Below, piece by piece: positions 33,151 to 44,123 of a DNA stretch of 64,000 bases; the stretch's first letter is position 1, and every line of letters starts with the position of its first letter. The position numbers and the translations under genes are program-made. The stretch covers positions 12,138,604-12,202,603 of the forward strand of contig NC_051105.1 in the NCBI RefSeq assembly GCF_901709675.1, written 5' to 3'. Below the pieces are notes generated by a model, which searched no databases, had not been told where the DNA came from, and saw only the letters and a list, made by a program, of their open reading frames with translations. The DNA comes from Syngnathus acus (lineage: Eukaryota > Chordata > Actinopteri > Syngnathiformes > Syngnathidae).

Positions 33151-33665
33151 ATTCAAAAAAGGTGTGGAGAGCAGGATGTTATTGCACAGTAATGACCCTG
33201 AGACTCTAAGAGTGGTGTGAATTCATCAGAGCAACAGCCTGGGGGATGTTATTTCCCAAATGCAAACACGTGTCCCCTAGTACATATTTCCCCAATGCAA
33301 TTTCCCGATAGACTTGTATGCATGGCTCTGAATTTTTTACCCTTTAAAGACTTCCTAAATAACGAGGCTTTTGGGGTTAAGGCAATTCCCAAATTCTGGA
33401 CCCCAAAGTCTGCGTAAAATTGAGACTTAGCTGTAGCACTGTACTGTCACACCTCCGCGTGACCCGGACTATGAACAGCTAATCCCTCCTGCCCCTCCCG
33501 TCCTGTCAGCAGCAATCACGCCTTTCTTCACACCTGCTCACAGCTCGTTAGCCACTCTATAAAGACCCATCCCTCTGTGTCAGTTTGTTCTTTTGGCCTA
33601 CCGGTATGCTACCTGTCTGTTGCCCATTCTGTAGCCCTATCTGTAGTCCTTTGTAGCCCGGCCTG

Positions 33666-34430
33666 TGTTAGGGTTGACAAATTATTTGGATTGTATGATT
33701 ATGTTGGAATGCAGACTAGAGTGATTAACCAGTTGCTGAGGAGACAACCAAACTTCTTTTGTTCCCACAACATCATAAAACAAAGTGCTAAGACCCCCTG
33801 CAATGATTGACCAGCTGCAGAGGAAATAACCATACTTGTTCTGTTCCCACAACATCGTAAAACAAGGGTGTCAAACTCATTTTTTTCGCGGGCCGCATTG
33901 TAGTCATAGCTTCTTTCGGAGGGCCATTATGACTGTCAACCCAAATAAATGTACGTATGAGCACCTCATATTATATACAGTAAAAGCTACAATACAAACT
34001 GACAAATAACTCGTTTTCAAATCAGACGAGTAAAAACCAGTCAAATATTTAAAAAAAAGATATTATTAAAAGTGAAGGCAATTTGCAATTCTAGTAATGA
34101 CACACGGATTTGATGCACAATTTGTCTTCGCGGGCCACATAAAATGATTTGGCGTGCCGTATCTGGCCCCCGAGTTTGAGACCTCTGTCGTAAAACAAAG
34201 TGCTAAGATTAACCAGTTTGGAGAGGTGACCCCCGAAACCTGTTCACTCTCACCCCTACCCTGTTTTCTCTCAATAAATATCCCCTTGCAAGAGGCGTAA
34301 GTCAGACTGCGTTGAAGCACCTCTGTACCACACAGGGTGCTGATGGCTTTTTCCGCTTGCAAGCGCATAATGGCCAAACTGTCTCACGTGTGGTTCTTGC
34401 AAAGACGTTGGAGTGAGGAACACTCTAACA
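33666..34430 (+). repeat. Solo LTR (inner), nested in the outer LTR
   Basis: TGTTAGGG...CTCTAACA is flanked by a perfect 5-bp TSD, GCCTG (33661-33665 and 34431-34435). A polyadenylation signal (CAATAAATATCC) lies at about 34272. It has a tandem duplication (GTTCCCACAACATC at about 33762 and 33845). It is interrupted by the MITE at 33863-34187. Confidence 0.85.
33863..34187. mobile_element. hAT MITE nested in the inner LTR
   Basis: The ends CAAGGGTGTCAAACTC and GAGTTTGAGACCTCTG are flanked by a perfect 8-bp TSD, TCGTAAAA (33855-33862 and 34188-34195). 325 bp, non-coding; related to the fragment at 23440. Confidence 0.9.
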
Positions 34431-35134
34431 GCCTGTTACTCTGCCTGTTACTCTGCCTGTCGGTTTGATATCCGTGTTGCCTCTTGTCATCCTGTCCTCC
34501 ACCACCCCTTTCCCTTTAATAAACCCTTTTGGTCCAAGCTGCACTTGGTCGCCCTTCTCCATTCCGTGACAAGTACACCTTGGAGCCATTTAATTAGCAT
34601 CAACAGTGTGTATTAGTAGTACTGGTGATTGGAGAAGCGGCAAACAAAGAGCAACACCATTCTCCTTTTCACACCCCAATACGAGAAAAAAACAGAAATA
34701 ACATTTTTAGTCATCTTTTCTGACAAATCAAGCATTTAAAAAAAAAATGGCTGACTTTGTGATAATACATCAAATTGTCTTTCAATAATAACACTAGAAC
34801 TACCAAGGCAGTCATTTTGACTATTTTCACCGTTTGCTCTCTCCTCCCGGATGAAAGGTTTGTAAGTATAGGCGTTCGTAAGTAGAGGTACCACTGTATA
34901 CACATAATACAAACAGATACATTCATAATAACTTCCAGTACATTTCATCATGTTGACATGTCATGTTAACATGTCATTGTTTTACCAACAAATTCTTCAC
35001 AGTTTTATGAAGAGCTTCAGATTCACATACGTCTTAATTTCAGTGTGTAAATTGTTCTAATGTTTAACTCCTGCCATTTATAACATGTGGCTTAAACATG
35101 GAGCCTATGGGATTCCAGAAACAGCTCACAGGGC

Positions 35135-35757
35135 CAGGGCCGGTTTTTGCTATGGGCAATATGGGCGACCACCCAGGGCGCAATCCACGTGGGGACGCAC
35201 GGGCGCTCTCAAGAAAAAAAAAAAAAAATCTGCAGTTTTCTCGCACAGTCAGAAAGCAACCCTCTCCTCTCGCCTGCTCCGTGCAGGCAAGAGGGCGGCG
35301 GCCGGTGGGGGACAGCAGAGGTCGGAGAGGAAAAGCAAAGTGAGGCCACACAACTGCTTCCAAATAAATTGTATTTCATTCATATAAAATTTATATATTA
35401 TAAATAATGATACCTATCCACATGTAATGAATTGGGTTGTGTGAAAAATTACACACACGCACGCACAAACACACACAAACACACATACACACACACACGC
35501 ACACACACACAAAAGAAATCTATCCCAATCTGTGGACTGCACTCAGAATTGGTCTGATCCTTCCAATGACAGAAATAGAAGCAGGGAGTTTTTCCAAGAT
35601 GAAGCTTATTAAAACATATTTGAGGTTCACTATGTCACAGGAGCATCTCTCTGGACTTGCCATCATCAGCATCAATCATAGAATTGCACAACAGATTTTG
35701 TATGATGATGTAATTAATGAGTTTGCTGCAAAGAAGGCTAGACAAGTCAAGTTTTAG
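35135..35757 (+). mobile_element. hAT remnant with C-terminal transposase segment
   Basis: The left end resembles a hAT terminus (CAGGGCCGGTTTTTGC). At about 35515-35757 an open frame reads EIYPNLWTALRIGLILPMTE, FSKMKLIKTYLR, MSQEHLSGLAIISIN and ends ...KKARQVKF. This looks like the hAT C-terminal dimerisation domain of the ZMYM/TTF-type transposases. In that family a G-E-R-S-F motif is usual; here the matching stretch reads EAGSFSK. A CA-rich microsatellite (35450-35513) precedes it. No right end was found. Confidence 0.6.
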
Positions 35758-36941
35758 ATTGCATTTTAAATCTGTTGTGAAAGGGTGATAGAGCCAGGTT
35801 GAAAAATCTGCTACAGTCTGAGCACTGAATTGAGATTATGTTAATTATCTGCTGTTTCTCTATGAACAAAACTGGCTTGTGATCATTTGATGTGTGTGAT
35901 ATGACTGGAATAGTTCATATAGTTGCATAGGATGATGCAGAACAAAACTTGTATCACAAAATACAAGAGAGTTTACTGCAGGAATCTTCTATTCTTTTTG
36001 ATAAACTGTATCATTGTAAATATGTGTAAATCATATTATACTTCTCTCTTAGTATCTATACATTTGTGAGTCCTGACCTGGAACAACAAATCTGATATGG
36101 CATTTGGTGCACAAAATTTGGGGGATTTAAAGTTTAATGTGATTGATAATTGATAATTTGTTTAAAAAATGTATCCCCTAATAATAAAAATATACATAAA
36201 CCATACCTTCACATATAGCATTTAATTGAAAAAAAGAGAATGTGCTTATTCTCAACAAAGCTGAGGAAAGGCTTACATTTTGGCTAGCATTCCAGTTTGT
36301 CATGTCGCACCTTTGAAAACATAGTTGCCAAACCCTTGGTTTACATGAACAAAGTTTTCATCATAGAGAATGACAAAACCAAACATAGTAATATTTGTTT
36401 TCTGTTACGAAAGGCAACATTACAAAGACAAAACATCTAATAGGAATAAACCAAAGATTGCAACACATCTTACACAGCAAACACAACATCAATGACATTA
36501 AATTGTTTGCAGTAAGAATCAATCTTGAAACTGTGAGTAAATTTTCTGTTTGGGGGAGGCTCAGAAAGAACTTCAGGCACTCTCATAGGACTGGTCATGT
36601 TGACCGACTCTGTGGCCTCAGCACAAACACCAAAGACGACCAATGCAAATGCTAGATTGACCCAAGGTCAGTCAATCAACTTGAACAATCGAAGCCCAGT
36701 CCTTAAGGGTCCACACACCATTATATCAATCTCTTTGCCTTCAAAAGCAATTCTGGCACATCAATAGCATTCTATTGTGAAGAAGAGATGTGGCCACATG
36801 GGCCGATCAATGTTCATATCTATTATCTTGGGATATAATTTTTTTTTTAAACTTTGGCAAGGGATGACAGCAGTGTTAAGCAGGCCCGTTTATGTTACTC
36901 TACATTGGGTACAATGGGTATAACCTAAGAAAAAAAATATA
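35758..36941. other. No recognisable gene
   Basis: AT-rich sequence with no feature I can name. Confidence 0.35.
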
Positions 36942-36957
36942 ATATATATATATATAT

Positions 36958-37015
<58 letters not shown>
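36942..37015. repeat. (TA)n microsatellite
   Basis: About 35 TA units, interrupted once by CATG at 36961, directly abutting SINE copy 3. Confidence 0.95.
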
Positions 37016-37017
<2 letters not shown>

Positions 37018-37374
37018 GCGGCTCGGTGAAGCACTGGGTAGCACGTCCGCCTCACAGTTAGGAGGGTGCGGGTTCGATTCCACCTCCGGCCCTCCCTGTG
37101 TGGAGTTTGCATGTTCTCCCCGTGTCCGCGTGGGTTTTCTCCGGGCACTCCGGTTTCCTCCCACATCCCATAAACATGCTTGGTAGGCCAATTGAGCACT
37201 CCAAATTGCCCCTAGGTGTGCGTGCGGATGGTTGTTCGTCTCTGTGTGCCCTGCGATTGGCTGGCGACCAGTTCAGGGTGTCCCCCGCCTACTGCCCGAT
37301 GACGGCTGGGATAGGCTCCCGCACGCCCACGACCCCCGTGGGGACAGAGCAGTACAGAAAATGGATGGATGGAT
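37016..37374 (+). mobile_element. tRNA-derived SINE, copy 3
   Basis: Full-length relative of the SINE at 1996, with A- and B-box head (GGTTCGATTCC at about 37072) and GGATGG tail. It sits inside a TA microsatellite: (TA)n before it and TATACATATACGTATATATA after it. Confidence 0.9.
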
Positions 37375-37397
37375 ATACATATACGTATATATATAAA

Positions 37398-38622
37398 CAG
37401 TCAAACCTCGGTTTTCGAACGTCCCTGTTCTCGAACAAATCGGAATTCGAACAAAAAATTTGAGATTTTTTTGCTTCGGTTGTCGAACAAAAATTCGGAA
37501 GTCGAACCTCGCGAGATGAGCCGAGAGGACCCGAGAAAACCCGATCGCGCGACCCGGATGCGGACTGACTCCGTTTGTTGTTATTGTATTTTCGTTACTT
37601 TGAGGATTGTATTAACCCCTAATCATGCCTCCAAAGAAAGCACATGGGAGCAGTAAAGCCATCCTAAAACACAAAGACGCTCTTAAAGCAATGCGACAGT
37701 GAGTGCCCGGCGCACTGCGGTTGTGCGATCGGACCAAATGAAGCTCCCTGCGCACGGAGGTCCACTTAAATTTTGGAAAGTACATCAGGACGTTGAAAAT
37801 ATTTTCTAAATTTCAGCGACGGCTCTGTCACAATAATGCGAACAGCGCGGTGCATTTGCGCGGTCGGCGGCGCGCTATGGTTGTGCGTGCGGCGGTGCGC
37901 TGCAGTTGCGCGATCGGACAAAATTGCGCAAATCAGGGCTGTGGACTCGGACTCGGGGACTCGGACTCGGTCGGACTCGGCCATTTTTGCCAGACTCGGA
38001 CTCGGTGCTGATTTTGACCGAGTCCACCGAGTCCGACAATAAAAGAAATGCGTTCAATTTTATTTTCATCATGCTGCTGAGAATGCGCGTCGGACACTAA
38101 CAGCAATGCCAATCAGCCAAGTCAGCGTAGAGCGCCTGTTTTCCGGGCTCAAGTTTATCATGTCTGATCAGCGCGGCGCGATGAAGGCTGACTTGGTTGA
38201 GGCGATTTTGTTCCTAAGAACAAACTCAAGTCGTTGAATTGAAACTTGAAAGTATCTGTTTATTGTATTCGTTTATATGTTTAATAAAGACAAAGCCATC
38301 ACAAAACTGTTGTAATTATTTCGATTTTGATCTAAATTAGCCTTGAATAAAGACTAAGCCAGTCACATGAATTAACAGAAAAAATGGACAGCCGGACTCG
38401 GACTCGGACTCGTGGTCAAGAGGCCGGACTCGGTGCAAAAATCCGACCGAGTCCACAGCCCTGGCGCAAATGAAAAAATGCTTAACAAAGGCGTTTTTGT
38501 CTTGGAACGGATTAAATGTTTTTCCATTATTTGTAATGGGAAAAATAGATTCGTAATTCGAACAAGTCTCTTCTCGAACCGCCTTCTGGAACGGATTGTG
38601 GTCAAAAACCGAGGTTTGACTG
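37398..38622 (+). mobile_element. Tigger/pogo-like element with nested hAT
   Basis: The inverted ends CAGTCAAACCTCGGTTTTCG and AAACCGAGGTTTGACTG have TA after the right end; the left flank is AA, so the TSD is imperfect. A short frame at 37625-37702 starts MPPKKAHGSS, like the first residues of pogo-type transposases, and then stops. The rest of the gene is deleted. It contains a hAT element at 37934-38463. Confidence 0.75.
37934..38463 (+). mobile_element. hAT derivative retaining the dimerisation domain
   Basis: The ends CAGGGCTGTGGACTCGG and CCGAGTCCACAGCCCTG are flanked by a perfect TSD, GCGCAAAT (37926-37933 and 38464-38471). Inside, about 38098-38235 encodes PISQVSVERLFSGLKFIMSD and then DLVEAILFLRTN before a stop: the hAT C-terminal dimerisation domain. 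BED and catalytic parts are missing. GGACTC-rich subterminal repeats occur at both ends. Confidence 0.9.
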
Positions 38623-38761
38623 TATACCGTAATTTTCGGACTAAAAGTCACTCCGGAATATACGTCGCATTAGCCATAAAATTTCATGATTTTATTTGCA
38701 TTATAACATTTCCGCTCACTGCAATTACCATATTAAAAGAACAGTGCTTCATGGTTTTGAC

Positions 38762-39859
38762 TACCGTAATTTTCGGACGAAAAGTCGCTCCGGAATATAG
38801 GTCGCATTAGCCATTAAATGCACAATAACGTGAAAAAAAAACTGATATAAGTCGCTCCGGAGTATAAGTCGCATTTTGGGGGGATATTTATTCGACACAA
38901 TCCAACACCAAGAACAGACATGAATGAGCGACAACAGGCTAAACGATAGGTATGCTAACGTGACATAAACACAAATGAAGAGCTGTGAACGGGCCTGAAG
39001 TAACATTCAGAGTTATTAACAAAAACTATTACATAAATAACACGTTTATAAAACCATCTGTGTCACTCCAATTAATTAAATCCATCGATCGTCCTTTGTC
39101 AACAATGGGTGCGCGCCGCTGACAGCGCTTGCACTACAAAATATTCCACAGGCCCATATAATGATATATAAATTAGATATCAAATAACTATTATATAAGC
39201 AATAATATTATCAAACCATCTGTGCACTCTAAATCATTAAATCCATCGATCAAATTCCTCATCCTTTGTCAACAACGCCGCGCGTGCGCCCTCACGTCAG
39301 CCTCATCGTTATTCCACAGATCTAGTATATAACTATATTGTAGCATTAACAAAGTATAAGGAAAGACGTGGGTTAGGTAAACGGCTCTTTATTTAACAAA
39401 ACAAACTTCCAGGTGTGTGGCGGCGTGGACTTCCAGCCACGGAGGTGGAAGAGAGATCCATAGAATAGGACCGGGCGTGCGTAAAAGCCATAATAGTTTT
39501 TCAAACCTTCTGTGTCACTCCAAATCCTTAAATCCTTCAAACTTTTCGTCCTCCGTGTCACTTAGAAACAAAGCCGCTAATGATGCCGGTAGTACGTGGG
39601 GCCCTTCGTCATCTTGGTCATCCCGTGATCAATCTTTGTCCTTTTTGTAAACAACCGCCACGCCGCGCCGCTGACATCACTTGAAATTCAGATTACAGTA
39701 ATCCCTTGCTACATCGCGGTTCGTTTATCGCGGGTTCACTTTTTTTTTTTTTTTTTTGAAAATCTTTGAAAAAATTCACATATAAGTCGCTCCTCATTAT
39801 AAGTCGCCCCCCCACCCAAACTATGAAAAGAACTGCGACTTATAGTCCGAAAATTACGG

Positions 39860-39861
<2 letters not shown>
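38762..39861. mobile_element. TIR element of the TACCGTA family, copy B
   Basis: TACCGTAATTTTCGGACG at the left and TCCGAAAATTACGGTA at the right. The interior matches 5083-6402 but has one minisatellite unit. A partial left end of the same family lies just upstream (38624-38680). Its right end abuts a (TATC)n microsatellite. Confidence 0.85.
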
Positions 39862-39948
<87 letters not shown>

Positions 39949-39971
39949 ATCTATCTATCTATCTATCTATA
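39861..39971. repeat. (TATC)n microsatellite
   Basis: About 27 TATC units with one TTTC interruption. Confidence 0.95.
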
Positions 39972-40014
39972 GCATATATATTCAAATCTAATCTATCTAT
40001 ATATACGTATATAC

Positions 40015-40823
40015 TAGGGATGTACCGAAAATTCGGCCACCGAAAAATTTCGGCCGAAAATGACCCAAAAGTGCATTTTCGGTTTTTGGCCGAAAGACCT
40101 AAATCACCGAAACAACACGGCCGAAACTTGTGATGACGTGAGCAAACAGCGCAGCCAGCACGCGGGAAAACGGGATAAGAGCCAGCATGTCTGCGGTGTG
40201 GACTGATTTCACTATCTCAGAGAAAGACCCACGGATAGCGATTTGCAAAACATGCAATGCTGAAATTTCAAGAGGGGGTGCATCTGCAAAAAGTTTCTCC
40301 ACGTCGGGTTTAATTCATCACCTGAAATCCAAACATCCCGATCGCCATTCTGAATATGAGAAGAAGGCGACACAGAAAAGGAAACTGACACCGAGCACGC
40401 CCACTCCGTCTGTGGCGGACGTTTTTGAAAAGGCAAGAAAGTTCTCCAGTGATTCTGCCAAGAGAACATATTTAATTTTACAGTCTTTCAGCAGGCCAGT
40501 CAGTTATAAGCCTGTAAATTATTATTTAATGTACACATGAGTGGGGTCAAGTTAAACATTTTATTTTTATTTTATTTTATTTTTGAATTTTAATTTATAT
40601 TGTGCATTGTTGTAATGTCAGTGCTAAATAAATATTTTCATACTTTTGTAACTGGTTTATTGCAATGCCTTGATTTTAGTGAGGTTAGTACACATGTAGC
40701 CATAAATGCTGTGGTTCTAATAACTGACATAATCATTTCTTTCGGTGTTTCGGTTTTCGGCCTTGGTTTCCTCATTTTTGGTTTTCGGTTTCGGCCAAGA
40801 ATTTTTATTTCGGTGCATCCCTA
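40015..40823 (+). mobile_element. hAT (Ac-like) deletion derivative with BED ORF
   Basis: The ends TAGGGATGTACCGAAA and TTTCGGTGCATCCCTA are flanked by a perfect 8-bp TSD, GTATATAC (40007-40014 and 40824-40831). Subterminal repeats of TTCGGCC/GGCCGAA type are abundant. It encodes only a BED-finger frame (40187-40540). Confidence 0.95.
40187..40540 (+). CDS. BED zinc finger N-terminus of hAT transposase
   Basis: A 117-codon frame starting MSAVWTDFTISEKDPRIAIC. The finger has C-x2-C (CKTC) and H-x4-H (HHLKSKH) spacing, as in ZBED1/Ac-type transposases, and continues with a basic and Ser/Thr/Pro-rich linker and VADVFEKARKF before running into unrelated residues and a stop at 40538. The catalytic core and dimerisation domain are deleted. 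A DNA-binding-only product could compete with an active transposase; that is inference. Confidence 0.75.
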   Translation: MSAVWTDFTISEKDPRIAICKTCNAEISRGGASAKSFSTSGLIHHLKSKHPDRHSEYEKKATQKRKLTPSTPTPSVADVFEKARKFSSDSAKRTYLILQSFSRPVSYKPVNYYLMYT

Positions 40824-40915
40824 GTATATACGTATATAAATTGCATATATATTCAAATCTCTTTCTCTCTCTCTCTCTCTTTCGCGCTCTCTCTCGCTAT
40901 ATATATATATCATCA

Positions 40916-43048
40916 TCAGTTCTCTTGCTCAGCGACGGGGGCGCCATCATGCGTAGAGCCAATCAGTTTAGTTAGTCTTTGCCAGTTGGTTCGGTTCAGT
41001 GCTAGGGGCTCAGCTTCAGTTAGCGACAGGCCCGGGTGATGTAGGTCCATGGTGACGGCATCGATCCATTGAGTGCGGGGGGCACCGCGGGGTCGTTTCC
41101 AGCCGGCACTTTTTGGTTGGAAATTGAGGATAGCGTGAGTCGGGTGTTCAGGGGGGAGTCTTTTGACATGGCCATACCAGCGCAGCCGACGCTGTGCAGC
41201 CAGGTGGGATGCTCGGGGCTGTTGGGTGCATTTCCGCAGCACAGAGTTGGGGACTTTATCTGTCCATTTTATCCCCTCTATAGTGCACAGTACTCCGGTG
41301 TCAAAACCATCGATTCTGGCAGCCTGGGTCTTGTTGAGAGGCCAGGTTTCTGCTCCGTAAAGGAGGATGGACAAGACTGAGGAGTTATATATCCTTAGTT
41401 TGGTCTCTCTTGATATGGAGTGGTTTCCAGAGTGTTTTCATGGTCGTGGCTGCCAGAGCACGTCTCCGATTTATTTCTGATAGCGTGTTGCCGTTTCTGG
41501 TGATTATGGAGCCAAGGTAGGTAAAGGATGTTACAAAATGAACTTCTTCTTCATTGATATGCAGCGGCGGAGGGTATGGGCCTCCCATGTGCATCAGTTT
41601 TGTTTTGGGCCAGCTGACCTTCAGACCCAGCTTGTTGGCTTCTTCTTGGTAGATTTCCAAGGCTTCCTTCAACTGATCAGGGGTGGAACAAAATAGCGTA
41701 GTCAGTGTCATCTGCATATTCCAGATCAGTGAGGCTATAACTGCTTAGTATAAACCCTGGAATACGCGCACATATCCGTTCCATCAGATGGTCAATGATA
41801 CAGTTACAAAGGTCTGGTGCAGCTACACATCCTTGTCTCACCGCTGTTGATTGAAAACTAGGTGGAGTTGGTACCATTGACACGCACACAGCTTTCAACA
41901 TCACTGTAGAGCTTTTGAAAGAGGCTGGTAATTTTTCTTAGCGCTCCGAGGATGGTGAGAATCTTCCAGAGTGAGGTGTGGTCCACAGTGTCAAAAGCCA
42001 CCTTGAGATCAAGAAAGGCAATATAGAGGTGTCTGTCTTGACGGAACTTGTGTACCTTCTCAATTATAAGGCGGAGGGCAGAGACTTGGTCTGTTGCGGA
42101 GCGGTTTGTCATGAAGCCCGCCTGTTGGGGGCGTCTTTTGCTTCTAATGGCCGGGAGGGCCCGGGTGAGAAGTATGCGGGTGGATATCTTTCCGGAGATA
42201 GAGAGAAGTGTAATGCCTCTGTAGTTGTTGCAGACCATTTTATCACCCTGATGTTTCCAGAAGGGGAGAATGATGCCTCTGGTCTAGTCTTCTAGGGGGT
42301 GCTCAGTAATCCAGACATGATTGATGATATGGGTGAGCCAGTCAATGATGTTGTCACCACCCGCTTTCATCATTTCCGCTGTGATATTACAGATACCAGA
42401 GGCTCTGTCGTTTCGAAGTGTAGCCAGGGCTTGCGAGACCTCTTCTTTTGTGATGACGTCTGTGCTGCAGTTGTAATTTGCACTGGCATTTACGGATGAT
42501 ATGGTGAGAGCGTGGTCTGTTTGGGGTGGGGGATGATGCAACAGGTCGCTGAATAGCTCCTTCCAGCGGCTGACCTCGGAGTTCATTATGTTACCCTGCG
42601 CGTCCTTCACCAGGACTGTCTTCTGTTGGGGGCCTGTTTTCACTCGCCTCAGGGTTCGATACACGTGGGTGAAGTTATTTTTTTCTGCAGCAGACTCCAG
42701 GCATTCTGCTTCTCCTTGCCAGAATTTCTCCCTGTCTGCTTGTATTACTGTATTCCGTATACTATTCAGGCGGCGATATTCTGGCATGTCGCCCCTGAGA
42801 CGTGCAGCTCTGCGCAGTTCTATGACTTCTAGTGTTGTTGGTGATATCCAGGGACGCCTAGGTATATGGTGAGAGCATCGGATGGACTCGGCGGTTGCTT
42901 GGTTTATTGTAGACACGAAAAGGTCCCAGTTGGTAAGTTCTTTCTTGGCCAGGGTCTTATACCTGTTGGTGATGGAGCGGGTAAACACTGAGGTGATGGT
43001 TGGGTCGTGCAGATGGGAAGATCTCAGTCGAGGTGTTATTTGGATTGA
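40916..43048 (-). pseudogene. RTE-type LINE linker, reverse transcriptase and C-terminus
   Basis: Minus-strand frames in order: 43048-42284 (linker, ending VSQALATLRNDRASG and ITAEMMKAG), 42238-41858 (NNYRGITLLSISGKI, FLDLKVAFDTVDH with the first catalytic Asp), 41904-41677 (AVRQGCVAAPDLCN and YADDTD), 41717-41385 (thumb, with TYLGSIITRNG), and 41374-40916 (LLYGAETWPLNK, RRLRWYGHVKRLP). Each junction needs a frameshift. Both visible catalytic boxes are intact, so decay seems moderate. Confidence 0.85.
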
Positions 43049-43051
43049 CAT

Positions 43052-43904
43052 GATGGCAGCGCGTGCACACGCAGCGACCTCTCACTGTCCCACCCGAACG
43101 GTGTTTTGTTCGTTTAATGAGTGTTTGTCCGACAGTTTTATGTGTTTGTCTCGTCTTACTACGTCGTGCTACAAGTACAGCAGGCAGGTTCTACTCGACA
43201 TCGGCAACAGCGAGTTTTGCAGCGTTCTGAACTTTGAAATAGAGACATTAAAGGAACTCGGACTACTCCGGCCTGAAACAACGCCGGACTCGCCTGCTAC
43301 TCCTCCCCCGGATAGAAAGCGTCGGAAGCGGTGTGCGAGGAGGCAGAAGAGGGGCAAGCGCGGAGGCGTCCGGGCCAGGCTAGCGGCCAACCCAACTCGC
43401 GCGGCCGTGCCTTCCATTCTTCTGGCGAATGTTCGATCGCTGGACAACAAAATGGATTACATTCGACTGCTGAGATCTACGAACCGGACAGTGAGTAACT
43501 GCTGTGTGCTCGTGTTCACTGAGACTTGGTTGACTGTCAACATTCCGGACTCTGCTGTGCATCTGGAGCAGCTAGCGTGCTATCGAGCGGACCGGGCCAT
43601 TGTAAAGGGGGGAAAATCGCGAGGAGGAGGAATCTGTGTCTACATCCGTGATGAATGGTGCCGGGACTCTGTAGTTGTGTGCAAGCACTGCTCGCCACTG
43701 GCGGAGTTTGTGATCATTAAGTGCCGTCCTTTTTACCTGCCAAGGGAATTTACTGCGATTCTGCTAGTCGCGGTATACATCCCGCCTTCCAACATTGAAA
43801 GCGACAGGATCACGGCTCTTAGTGAACTGTACCAGGCTGTCAGTGAACAAAAGACCCTGACGGTTTCACCATCTTCGCTGGGGATTTTAATCATGCTAAC
43901 CTAA
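43052..43904 (+). pseudogene. Rex1 endonuclease (copy 3)
   Basis: From MAARAHAATS the frame runs through a basic KRRKRCARRQKRGKRGG stretch into the endonuclease: SILLANVRSLDNKMDY, VFTETWL (catalytic Glu), GGKSRGGGICVYI and KCRPFYLPREFTA. A frameshift near 43870 puts AGDFNHANLK and LSDHITVMLM in another frame. It closely parallels residues 120-340 of the intact ORF at 47693. Confidence 0.85.
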
Positions 43905-44123
43905 AGACTGTTTTTCCGAGGCTTCACCAGCATGTTAATTTTCCAACACGTGGTGACAGCTTCCTGGACCTGGTCTACAGTACACATAAAGGAGCTTTCA
44001 AAGCCACCCCCCTCCCCCATATTGGACTTTCTGACCATATCACTGTTATGCTTATGCCCGCATACAGACAAAGAGTGAAAGCATCCAGGCCGGTTCGCAA
44101 GCGGGTAAGAGTGTGGCCTGAGG

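Larger units (their letters stand above)
33445..34571 (+). repeat. Solo LTR (outer), Gypsy-like, interrupted
   Basis: Begins TGTCACACC and ends CCGTGACA, flanked by TGTAC (33440-33444) and AGTAC (34572-34576), a 4-of-5 TSD. Near the end TTTAATAAACCC and TTGGTCGCCCTTCTCCATTC match the solo LTR at 22677. About 770 bp of its span is a second LTR inserted at 33666-34430. Confidence 0.75.
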
